From: Oscillospiraceae bacterium
GTDB lineage: Bacteria > Bacillota > Clostridia > Oscillospirales > Oscillospiraceae
Assembly: GCA_029009035.1 (NCBI GenBank)
Contig: JAQXJQ010000153.1
Span: forward strand, 1-11,125
Length of the DNA stretch: 11,125 nt
Reading direction: 5' to 3'
Positions 5,016 through 11,125 of the stretch are shown here, piece after piece. The translations under genes and the position numbers were made by a program. The notes beneath the pieces were generated by a model that was not told where the DNA came from, made no database searches, and saw nothing but the letters and a program-made list of their open reading frames with translations. Position 1 is the stretch's first letter. Each line of letters opens with the position of its first letter.

Positions 5016-6578
5016 TCAGGAAAATTTGACCACCAGAACGCCGTCCAGCATTTGGATGGAACCGTCGCCGGGGTAGCAGGGCATGGCCGCGTAGGCCTCG
5101 GTTTGGGCGATGGCGGTCAGGGCCTCATCGGGCACATAGTTGTAGCTGCTGCCGGTGAAGTGGTAGATCACGCTCTTGCGGGAGTAGGTGTTGATGGCGG
5201 ACTCGCCGGTGAGCACGCCGGTGAGCTGGGTATTGATGTGGGGAGTGGGCATGGAGGCGCGGCCCACAAGGGCCACGGGGGTCTCGGTGGTGAAGCCGGG
5301 ATAGGACTCGATCCGCCCGGTGAGCTTCACGAAAAAGGCGTAGGAGTTCTCATAGGTGAGGTCCATGTAGAAGTAGGCCCGGTTGGTGATGACGGCGCAC
5401 TCGTAGCCGCAGAGGAACTGCAGCGCCAGCAGCAGCGCCGCGGCCGCCGTCCCCAGCCGCCGGAGAGACGGCTTGTGGGCGGGCACGCTGAGGCGGTCCA
5501 GCACCATGGCGGGGAACAGAAGGGTGAACACCAGGGAGTAGAGCATGACGGTGTGCACCGCGGGGGCGCCGGCCATCACATATACCAGGTTGGAGGCAAG
5601 AGGATAGGCCAGCACCATCAGCGCCAGCAGGACCACCGTCCCGGGCCTGCGGTAGAGCCTGCGGCGGAAGAAGTTGACCGCCAGACCGGCAATGCCGGAG
5701 AGGATGCACAGCACAGCCAGCACGGGGAAGAAGCGGTGGAAGATGGGGAAGGCCCGGCCCAGGTAGAATTTGGCAAAGACGCGGTAGGCGGCGTCGATAC
5801 GCCCCGCCAGGGTGGGCAGATCCAGCTTGCCCATCTGGTCAATGCCCTGGTAGTCCAGCAGCTGTGTGCCGGTCTGCCACAGGCGGAGCTTGAGGATGGC
5901 GAAGTAGAGGAGGATGCCCAGGACCAAAAAGAGGACATATTTGGCGCAGGTCACGAAGCAGTCCTTCCATCGGCCCGCCCAGCGCTGCTCGCACACATCC
6001 AGAATGAGGGAGAGTACCGTCAGCGCCACCGCGTAGGAGAAATAGGACTGGTAGCAGCCCATGGCAAGGGCGATGGAAATGCTGCCCAGCAGCATGAGGG
6101 GCAGCTTGTCCCGGCGGATGAGGAGCACGCCCAGCGCGGAGCAGGCCAGGGCAAAAAAGTACTGAGGCGCGGTGAGCATATAGGCATAGGTGGAGGCCAC
6201 CACCGGGAAGGAAACCAGGGTGAAGACCGCCAGCAGAGCGGGGAGCGGGCGGCGGAAGCGGAGCACCTTGATGGTGACGGTGACGCCCAGCGCCAGGAAA
6301 AGGGCGCCCACGACGCCGCTGAGCCATGCGCTGCTGAAGCTGTCGGTCACCCGGGAGATGGCAAAGAGCAGCCACCGGCCGGAGGCCAGCCCCTTCCGGC
6401 AGCTGTCGAACAGGCCGTGGGCGTCGTCGTGGTTGATGAATTTGTGGGTGAACATATAGAGGTGGACCAGCAAAGTGAGCAGGAAGCTCCCGCAGAACAC
6501 CGTGCAGTCAAACCGGGAGATATACTTTTTCCATTGCGCCAGCATCCGGTCCAGCGGGTTCTGTTGGGTTTCTTCCAT
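5016..6578 (-). CDS. GtrII-family membrane glucosyltransferase
   Basis: This 520-residue integral membrane protein matches the Glucos_trans_II (GtrII) family of GT-C-like transferases. These take a sugar from a polyprenyl-phosphate carrier and attach it to a surface polymer on the outer side of the membrane. After a short cytoplasmic N terminus, the first membrane segment (about 24-44) is followed by the acidic motif INHDD (48-52) and SGRWLL (66-71). Those are the usual catalytic-loop features of the family. Ten or so further hydrophobic segments run to about residue 390, and the last 130 residues form a soluble domain probably outside the cell. GAGGTG precedes the ATG. The gene begins 30 nt after the GH13 stop and is followed by GtrB- and GtrA-like genes, so the trio forms a complete glycosylation system. 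The acceptor is unknown; teichoic acid-like or other wall polysaccharide is plausible. Confidence 0.88.
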   Translation of the reverse strand: MEETQQNPLDRMLAQWKKYISRFDCTVFCGSFLLTLLVHLYMFTHKFINHDDAHGLFDSCRKGLASGRWLLFAISRVTDSFSSAWLSGVVGALFLALGVTVTIKVLRFRRPLPALLAVFTLVSFPVVASTYAYMLTAPQYFFALACSALGVLLIRRDKLPLMLLGSISIALAMGCYQSYFSYAVALTVLSLILDVCEQRWAGRWKDCFVTCAKYVLFLVLGILLYFAILKLRLWQTGTQLLDYQGIDQMGKLDLPTLAGRIDAAYRVFAKFYLGRAFPIFHRFFPVLAVLCILSGIAGLAVNFFRRRLYRRPGTVVLLALMVLAYPLASNLVYVMAGAPAVHTVMLYSLVFTLLFPAMVLDRLSVPAHKPSLRRLGTAAAALLLALQFLCGYECAVITNRAYFYMDLTYENSYAFFVKLTGRIESYPGFTTETPVALVGRASMPTPHINTQLTGVLTGESAINTYSRKSVIYHFTGSSYNYVPDEALTAIAQTEAYAAMPCYPGDGSIQMLDGVLVVKFS

Positions 6579-6608
6579 GGGGGCACCTCGTTTCGGGTAT
6601 GGTGTGAT

Positions 6609-8630
6609 TTAATAGCGGAAGCGGTACACGCAGCCGGTTTTTGCCGGGAGGGTGAGCATCAGTCCGCTGGCGGACACGGTGGGGATCTCCGGCAGGGGAG
6701 CGGAGGCGGTGGAGAGGACCGGCTCGAGCCTGCGGTCCACAGGGATGTTCAGCATCCAGACGGGAAGGTTGAGGGAGAGGGGGCTGTCGCCGTTGTGGAT
6801 GACCACCACAGCGCAGTCCTCCCGGTCAAAGCGGCCGTAGGCGATATAGCCGTCGCCGGCGGCAAGGGGGATCAGGCTGCCCCGGCGCAGGCAGTGAAGC
6901 TCTTTGCGCAGGGAGGCGGCTCTCCGGTGAAAGTCCAGCAGACCCCGGTTTTCGCGGCCCCAGGGGTAGGTGCGGCGGGAGTCGGGATCGGTCCAGCCCA
7001 CCTGACCGGCCTCGTCACCGTAGTAGATGCCGGGGGAGCCGGGCCAGGTCATCTGGATGAGCACGGCCAGACGCATGACCCGCTCGTCCACCTGTTGGCC
7101 CGCGGCCTCGGCCCCTGCGCTGTCCAGCCGGCCCACGGTGCGGTTGGTGCGGGTGAGGAAGCGGGAGTGATCGTGGTTGGAGAGCTGGTTGAGGGCGGCG
7201 TCCAGACAGGGGCGGGGGAGCCGGCTCATGTGGAGGCGCATACTCTCGAAAAACAGCGTTCCGTTGTTGAGCTTTGCCCCGTCGAAGTAGTCGCTGTGCT
7301 TTTCCATGCCGGTGAGGAACCATGTCACCGGCTCCATAAAGGCGTCGTAATTCATCACGGTGTCCCACTGGCTGCCGTCCAGCCAGGCGGCGGGGTCGCC
7401 ATAGTGCTCGGCCAGAATGACAGCCTCGGGATTTGCCTGGCGCACACGGCGGCGGAAGGCCCGCCAGAAGGCGTGGTTGACTTCGGGGCTGTGCCCCAGG
7501 TCCGCGGCCATATCCAGCCGCCAGCCGTCCGCCCCGTAGGGCGCGGACACCCAGCGCTGGGCCACATCCAGCATATGCTCCGTCAGCTCCCCGCTGCCCT
7601 CATAGTTCAGCTTGGGCAGGGTGGGGAAGTCCCACCAGCCCTCATAGGGGGCGTCGGCGCGGTCATTGCCGGAGAAACAGAAATAGTTCCGGTAGGGGCT
7701 GTCCACGCTCTGAAACGCGCCGGGGGCGTAGCTGCCGCCGGCCCGGCGGTAGATGCCCTCCCGGTCCATCCATTTGTTGAAGGAGCCGCAGTGGTTGAAC
7801 ACGCCGTCAATGACGATGCGCATACCCCGGCGGTGCATCTCCTCCACCAGGCGGGCGAAATAGGCATTGCTCTGCTCCAGATTGGCCCTGGAGGTCACGC
7901 GGCGGATGTACCGCGCAGACTTGGCGTTGTCGGCGCTGTGCCTTCCCGGCGTACCGGGGCAGTCGTCGGTGATCACCGCCAGATGGGGGTCGATATAGTC
8001 ATAGTCCTGGGTATCGTATTTGTGGTTGGAGGGGGAGAGGAACAGGGGGTTGAAGTAGACGGTCTCCACGCCCAGAGAGCGGAGGTAGTCCAGCTTTTCC
8101 ATCACGCCCTGCAGGTCTCCGCCGTAAAAGTTGCCCACATCCAGCTTTTTGGGGAGGGCGTTCCAGTCCTTTACCCTGTGGACGGGACCGTGGTAATAGT
8201 ATTCCCCGTTTTCCACATCGTTGGACTTGTCCCCGTTGCAAAAGCGGTCGGTGAAGATCTGATAGTAGAGGGTGCCGATGGCCCATTCGGGGATGTGGAA
8301 CTGGGGGAGGATGGCGAAGTGTCCCTCCCTGGGCGCCTGTTCGGTGCAGCCCAGCCGGCTGTACCAGAGGCACTGGGCGCCGTCGGACACATTGAAGTAG
8401 TATTGCACCGGCTCCTTGGGGCAGGTGAAGGACACCTCGTAGAGGTCAAAGTACCCGGTTTGTGCGGTGCGGCGCATGGGGAGGGCGTCACCGTTCACAT
8501 AGGCGAGGGCAGAGGTCACATCGTCCCGCAGGGTACGCAGGCGGAGGGTGACCCGGTCGCCGGGCCGGGGCTGATAGGGGGATTTAAACTCTGCTGTCTC
8601 ATCACTGAACAGCGCGCTTTTGTTTATCAT
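6609..8630 (-). CDS. GH13 alpha-glucan hydrolase (neopullulanase/cyclomaltodextrinase-like)
   Basis: This 673-residue glycoside hydrolase family 13 enzyme should cleave alpha-glucosidic bonds in maltodextrins or related glucans. The first 110 residues look like a CBM34-type beta domain. The barrel begins with YQIFTDRFCNGD (123-134) and FYGGDLQG (168-175). Catalytic regions are clear: DGVFNH (275-280), GWRLDMAADL with nucleophile Asp373, AEHYGD with acid/base Glu408, and NHDHSR with Asp487. A segment of about 40 residues (218-258), rich in charged residues, lies before region I and is longer than in textbook neopullulanases. No signal peptide or membrane segment is seen, so it should act in the cytoplasm. 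The start at 8630 follows AGGGGG and lies downstream of the promoter. An in-frame ATG at 8678 falls inside the promoter, between the -35 and -10, and cannot be used from it. It is the first gene of the operon with the GtrII/GtrB/GtrA trio. The exact subfamily and substrate are uncertain. Confidence 0.93.
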   Translation of the reverse strand: MINKSALFSDETAEFKSPYQPRPGDRVTLRLRTLRDDVTSALAYVNGDALPMRRTAQTGYFDLYEVSFTCPKEPVQYYFNVSDGAQCLWYSRLGCTEQAPREGHFAILPQFHIPEWAIGTLYYQIFTDRFCNGDKSNDVENGEYYYHGPVHRVKDWNALPKKLDVGNFYGGDLQGVMEKLDYLRSLGVETVYFNPLFLSPSNHKYDTQDYDYIDPHLAVITDDCPGTPGRHSADNAKSARYIRRVTSRANLEQSNAYFARLVEEMHRRGMRIVIDGVFNHCGSFNKWMDREGIYRRAGGSYAPGAFQSVDSPYRNYFCFSGNDRADAPYEGWWDFPTLPKLNYEGSGELTEHMLDVAQRWVSAPYGADGWRLDMAADLGHSPEVNHAFWRAFRRRVRQANPEAVILAEHYGDPAAWLDGSQWDTVMNYDAFMEPVTWFLTGMEKHSDYFDGAKLNNGTLFFESMRLHMSRLPRPCLDAALNQLSNHDHSRFLTRTNRTVGRLDSAGAEAAGQQVDERVMRLAVLIQMTWPGSPGIYYGDEAGQVGWTDPDSRRTYPWGRENRGLLDFHRRAASLRKELHCLRRGSLIPLAAGDGYIAYGRFDREDCAVVVIHNGDSPLSLNLPVWMLNIPVDRRLEPVLSTASAPLPEIPTVSASGLMLTLPAKTGCVYRFRY

Positions 8631-8638
8631 GGGTATGA

Positions 8639-8644
8639 CCCCCT
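8639..8644 (-). promoter_or_regulatory. Ribosome binding site of the GH13 gene
   Basis: On the minus strand AGGGGG lies 8 nt before the ATG at 8630 and supports that start. Confidence 0.7.
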
Positions 8645-8666
8645 GCGTCCTGAAATAGTGGTAAAA

Positions 8667-8695
8667 ATTATAGCACAAAAAGGGGACAGTTTCAA
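8667..8695 (-). promoter_or_regulatory. Strong sigma-A promoter of the GH13-gtr operon
   Basis: On the minus strand TTGAAA (8690-8695) and a perfect TATAAT (8667-8672) are separated by 17 bp. TG one base before the -10 makes it an extended -10 promoter. Transcription should begin near 8660, giving a leader of about 30 nt. No other promoter is obvious in the short gaps (30 nt or less) further down the operon, so this one probably drives all four genes. Confidence 0.88.
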
Positions 8696-8729
8696 CATGG
8701 GAAAGGGTGAAATGCGCGACACAAAAAGA

Positions 8730-8759
8730 AACTGCGGAGCGCTTTCGCGCTCCGCAGTT
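8730..8759 (-). terminator. Rho-independent terminator of atoE
   Basis: Perfect 13-bp arms, AACTGCGGAGCGC (8730-8742) and GCGCTCCGCAGTT (8747-8759), close a tetraloop that reads GAAA on the minus strand. The tail TCTTTTTGTGT follows on the minus strand. It starts 18 nt beyond the atoE stop and ends 34 nt before the -35 of the GH13 promoter, so the two transcription units are separate. Confidence 0.93.
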
Positions 8760-8777
8760 GGGATTGATCCGATGGAA

Positions 8778-10121
8778 TCAGAACAACAGGCCCCAGGCAA
8801 GGAAGCCGAGGCAGGCGACGATGCCGGTGAAGATCAGCACGATGACCAGGTAACCCATGACGTTGCGGGCGGACAGGCCGGCAACACCCAGAGCGGGCAG
8901 AGCCCAGAACGGCTGGATCATGTTGGTCCACTGATCGCCCCAGGCGATGGCCATGGCGGCGCGTCCGACCTCAACACCCAGCTTCTCGGCAGCGGGCATG
9001 ACGATGGGACCCTGGACAGCCCACTGGCCGCCACCGGAGGGAACGAAGAAGTTCACGATACCGGCGGACAGGAAGGTCCAGATGGGGAAGGAGACGGGGG
9101 TGGAGATGGCGGCGAAGAAGTTGGAGATGATGGCGGCCAGAGACAGACCGTCAGCGTTCTTGGCGACCATCAGGCCCATGATACCGGCGTAGAAGGGGAA
9201 CTGCAGCAGGATGCCGGCGGCGCCGGAGGCGGCCTCACCGATGGCGTCCACATACTTACGCAGGTTGCCGTGAGCCAGGATACCCAGGAACATGAAGATC
9301 ATATTGACGATGTTCAGACCCAGGTTGAAGCCCTGGGTGACGAAGTAGTAAATGATGTAGCCGAAGCCCATGACCAGAACGATGACCCACAGGATCTTGC
9401 TGTGCTCGATCTTGTCGGCGGGGGTGTCGATGTTGTACTTCTTGGGCTCGGGATCGACCAGCAGCTCGGGGCTGACGGCGATAGTGTGCTCCTTGTCGGG
9501 GTGCATGGCGTAGTTGACCAGAGGCATCAGGACCAGGATCAGACCCACCATGATGAGGTTCATGGGGTGGAACAGGGGGGCGGAGGTAGCGGCCTGATAG
9601 GTGGTCTCACCGATGGTGTAGCCGCCGGCGATGGTCAGGGGGATGGAGCCGGAGAAGCCGGCGTGCCAGATCACGAAGCCGGAGTAGGCGGAGGCGATCA
9701 GCAGAGGATAGTCCACGTCGCGCACGCGGCGGGCGATCTCCTTGGCCAGCAGAGCGCCGGCGATCAGACCGAAGCCCCAGTTCAGCCAGCAGCAGATGGT
9801 GGAGATGACGGTGGTGACGATGATGGCGCTCTTCTTGCTGTTGGCAAGACCGGCCACCTTGCGCAGGATCTTCTTACAGATGTTGGCGGAGGCCAGGGCG
9901 GAGCCCAGAACCAGAACCAGAGCCATCTGCATGGAGAAGCCCAGCAGGTTCCAGAAGCCCTTGTCGTTGCCCCAGGCGTTGATCATGGCGATGGGGCCCT
10001 GGGCGGTTCCGACCATGGCGGCGATAAACACCACGATGGTCAGAATGACTGCGAACAGGAACGGATCAGGAAGCCATCGGTTGATGACCCGGACGCAGCC
10101 GTTTGTGAATTTTTTGAACAT
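8778..10121 (-). CDS. atoE: Short-chain fatty acid transporter, AtoE family
   Basis: This 447-residue polytopic membrane protein of the AtoE family (short-chain fatty acid transporters; E. coli AtoE is about 440 residues) is predicted to carry butyrate, acetoacetate or related short acids across the membrane. About ten to twelve hydrophobic segments cover the protein. The N-terminal RWLPDPFLFAVILT segment, the CWLNWGFGLIAGALLAKEIAR region near 110-130 and the C-terminal PSGGGQW (361-367) followed by WGDQWTNMIQPFWALPALG (394-412) are the conserved family stretches. The start at 10121 follows AGAGGGGAG at proper spacing. The gene stands alone, with its own promoter, a 5' hairpin and a terminator, and no CoA-transferase or thiolase gene beside it. 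In a gut clostridium it could export butyrate or import short acids; direction cannot be told from sequence. Confidence 0.93.
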   Translation of the reverse strand: MFKKFTNGCVRVINRWLPDPFLFAVILTIVVFIAAMVGTAQGPIAMINAWGNDKGFWNLLGFSMQMALVLVLGSALASANICKKILRKVAGLANSKKSAIIVTTVISTICCWLNWGFGLIAGALLAKEIARRVRDVDYPLLIASAYSGFVIWHAGFSGSIPLTIAGGYTIGETTYQAATSAPLFHPMNLIMVGLILVLMPLVNYAMHPDKEHTIAVSPELLVDPEPKKYNIDTPADKIEHSKILWVIVLVMGFGYIIYYFVTQGFNLGLNIVNMIFMFLGILAHGNLRKYVDAIGEAASGAAGILLQFPFYAGIMGLMVAKNADGLSLAAIISNFFAAISTPVSFPIWTFLSAGIVNFFVPSGGGQWAVQGPIVMPAAEKLGVEVGRAAMAIAWGDQWTNMIQPFWALPALGVAGLSARNVMGYLVIVLIFTGIVACLGFLAWGLLF

Positions 10122-10138
10122 AACAATTCTCCCCTCTT

Positions 10139-10157
10139 AACTGGCGTCATGCCAGTT
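10139..10157 (-). promoter_or_regulatory. Inverted repeat in the atoE leader
   Basis: AACTGGC and GCCAGTT are perfect 7-bp arms around a 5-nt loop. The repeat sits just downstream of the predicted transcription start (near 10160) and directly before the ribosome binding site. It could be an operator for a dimeric regulator or an RNA hairpin affecting transcript stability or translation start. Confidence 0.5.
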
Positions 10158-10166
10158 CATAGTTGT

Positions 10167-10195
10167 ATAATAATACCACAAAAGCAAAAAGTCAA
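10167..10195 (-). promoter_or_regulatory. Sigma-A promoter of atoE
   Basis: On the minus strand TTGACT (10190-10195) and TATTAT (10167-10172) are separated by 17 bp. The leader to the ATG at 10121 is about 39 nt and contains the inverted repeat at 10139-10157. A second overlapping TATTAT 3 nt upstream has poor spacing. Confidence 0.85.
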
Positions 10196-10295
10196 CAGCA
10201 ATTCCTTGTGGAAAAGGACAACTGTGCCGGAGGGGGAGGGAGGGGAGCGCCGAAAATGGCTTGATGGTCCGCTTTTTTACAGGGGGAGAAATATC

Positions 10296-10328
10296 GCTGC
10301 GCCGTGCCGGGGAAGGGCACGGCGCAGC
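10296..10328 (-). terminator. Terminator-like hairpin after the esterase gene
   Basis: A perfect 13-bp GC-rich stem, GCTGCGCCGTGCC (10296-10308) and GGCACGGCGCAGC (10316-10328), surrounds a 7-nt loop. It lies 50 nt beyond the esterase stop. The minus-strand tail GATATTTCTCC is only moderately T-rich, so termination may be partial. Confidence 0.65.
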
Positions 10329-10378
10329 ATGTTTGTCAAAAAGAAAACAAAGACAGGGGGAGAATGCCGCGCCCCGGG

Positions 10379-11125
10379 TCAGCCCATCTCCCACATGCTC
10401 TTTTCCGGGAGCTTGAGGGCGAAGCGCTTGAGGAGCCATGCCTCGCACAGGGGCAGCCACCGGGCCGCGTCCCGGTCGATGCAGGACAGGGAGGGGGCGC
10501 TGGACTGGGTGGCGGTGGCCAGACCGTGGTCGCCGTGCTCGAAAACGTGCACCTCAAAGGGGATGTGGGCGTCGGCCAGCGCCTTGGCCATGATGAGGGT
10601 GTGCTGCACGGGCACCAGCGCGTCCTCCGAGGTGGCCCACAGGAAGGTGGGGGGCATATGCTCCGTCACATGGCGGTTGGGACTGACTTCCTCCAGCAGG
10701 TCGTGCCCGGGGTGGTCGGTGCCCAGAAAGGCGGTGTTCGAGGCCACAAACAGGGCGGCGCCAAAGGGGTCGTCTACCGGGTTTTCCTGCATATACACAT
10801 AGTCGCTGTGGCCATAGCACAAAATGGCGGCGGCGGGACGGAACTGGGAGGCATCCCGGCCAAGGGTCCCGGAGATGAGGGGGGTGTGCCAGTTGGCGGC
10901 ATACATGGCGCAGTTGTGGGCGCCGGCGGAGAAGCCGCACACCGCGATGCGCTCCACATCCACCTTCCACTGTTTGGCGTGGTGGTGGATACAGGCGAAG
11001 GCGGCGGCGATGTCCAGCATGGGGCGGGGGTGGCGGCAGTGCTCTTTGGGGAGGAAGGTCTGGCTGAGATCAGGGAAGTCGGGACGGCCCTCATTGTAAA
11101 CGCTGTAGCGCAGCACGAAGGCGTG
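10379..11125 (-). CDS. Alpha/beta-hydrolase esterase (5' end outside the window)
   Basis: This is the C-terminal 248 residues of an alpha/beta-hydrolase of the acetyl-esterase (Aes/BD-FAE-like) group, which hydrolyses ester bonds, often acetyl or acyl groups on sugars. The reading frame stays open to the window edge (HAFVLRYSVYNEG...), and AFVLRYS resembles the strand before the oxyanion region. The real start is therefore beyond position 11125, and the GTG at 11116 is an internal valine. The catalytic triad is visible, numbered from the window edge: Ser66 in CGFSAGAH (GxSxG; codon 10928-10930), Asp168 in SEDALVP, and His200 in HGDHGLA. No membrane segment is seen in this part. An extracellular location cannot be excluded without the N terminus. 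The stop is 50 nt before a hairpin. The full gene is probably about 280-310 codons by comparison with the family. Confidence 0.88.
   Translation of the reverse strand, partial: HAFVLRYSVYNEGRPDFPDLSQTFLPKEHCRHPRPMLDIAAAFACIHHHAKQWKVDVERIAVCGFSAGAHNCAMYAANWHTPLISGTLGRDASQFRPAAAILCYGHSDYVYMQENPVDDPFGAALFVASNTAFLGTDHPGHDLLEEVSPNRHVTEHMPPTFLWATSEDALVPVQHTLIMAKALADAHIPFEVHVFEHGDHGLATATQSSAPSLSCIDRDAARWLPLCEAWLLKRFALKLPEKSMWEMG

Noticed and set aside
4072..5076. Plus-strand open frame of 334 codons opposite the GtrB-like gene
   Set aside because: The minus-strand frame carries every GT2 motif; the plus frame is a codon-bias shadow.
8631..8678. Upstream start for the GH13 protein at 8678
   Set aside because: This ATG lies inside the promoter between the -35 and -10 elements and has no ribosome binding site. 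The ATG at 8630 follows AGGGGG.
5052..10802. Very long plus-strand open frame of 1,916 codons
   Set aside because: It runs exactly opposite three well-supported minus-strand genes and through promoters and a terminator. Its translation is low-complexity (Gly, His, Val, Gln-rich) with no domain, which is the shadow of GC-biased codons.
11114..11116. GTG start codon for the right-end esterase
   Set aside because: The frame stays open to the window edge with family-like sequence (HAFVLRYS), so this GTG is an internal valine and the gene is cut by the window.

Overview
The window looks like chromosomal DNA from a GC-rich anaerobic Firmicute, most likely a gut clostridium of the Oscillospiraceae (Flavonifractor/Oscillibacter/Lawsonibacter-like). 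I base this on the strong GC bias at codon third positions, AGGAGG-type ribosome binding sites, near-consensus sigma-A promoters with 17-bp spacers, an AtoE-type short-chain fatty acid transporter, and an intergenic palindromic repeat of a kind I recall from these genomes. No search could be run, so the taxonomic call is inference.

Layout from left to right. Positions 1-509 hold no credible gene. They are packed with hairpins and a 22-bp direct repeat. At 547-2180 (minus strand) an acyltransferase-3 membrane protein is followed by a hexapeptide-repeat acetyltransferase; the two form an operon. A 198-bp divergent intergenic region with a clear promoter on each strand leads to a plus-strand PLP-dependent aminotransferase (2379-3584). 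This ends in a bidirectional terminator facing the next minus-strand operon. That operon (8630 down to 3635) has one strong promoter and four tightly packed genes: a cytoplasmic GH13 alpha-glucan hydrolase, a GtrII-family membrane glucosyltransferase, a GtrB-like polyprenyl-phosphate glycosyltransferase and a GtrA-like membrane protein. Next is a single-gene unit for the AtoE transporter (8778-10121), with its own promoter, 5' hairpin and terminator. Last is the 3' part of an alpha/beta-hydrolase esterase gene whose 5' end lies beyond the right edge.

How the genes may work together. The GtrII/GtrB/GtrA trio matches the three-component glycosylation systems known from O-antigen-modifying phages and from Gram-positive cell-wall polymers. 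GtrB loads a sugar onto a lipid carrier on the inner leaflet, GtrA is thought to help it cross the membrane, and GtrII moves it onto a surface polymer outside. The two-gene acyltransferase operon next door probably O-acetylates a surface or related glycan. The left half of the window therefore reads as a surface-glycan decoration neighbourhood (glucosylation plus acetylation). The most unusual point is that the glycosylation trio follows a GH13 alpha-glucan hydrolase in one apparent transcript. I see no phage, CRISPR, toxin or defence genes, and no clearly undescribed system beyond that gene pairing and the repeat-rich left edge.
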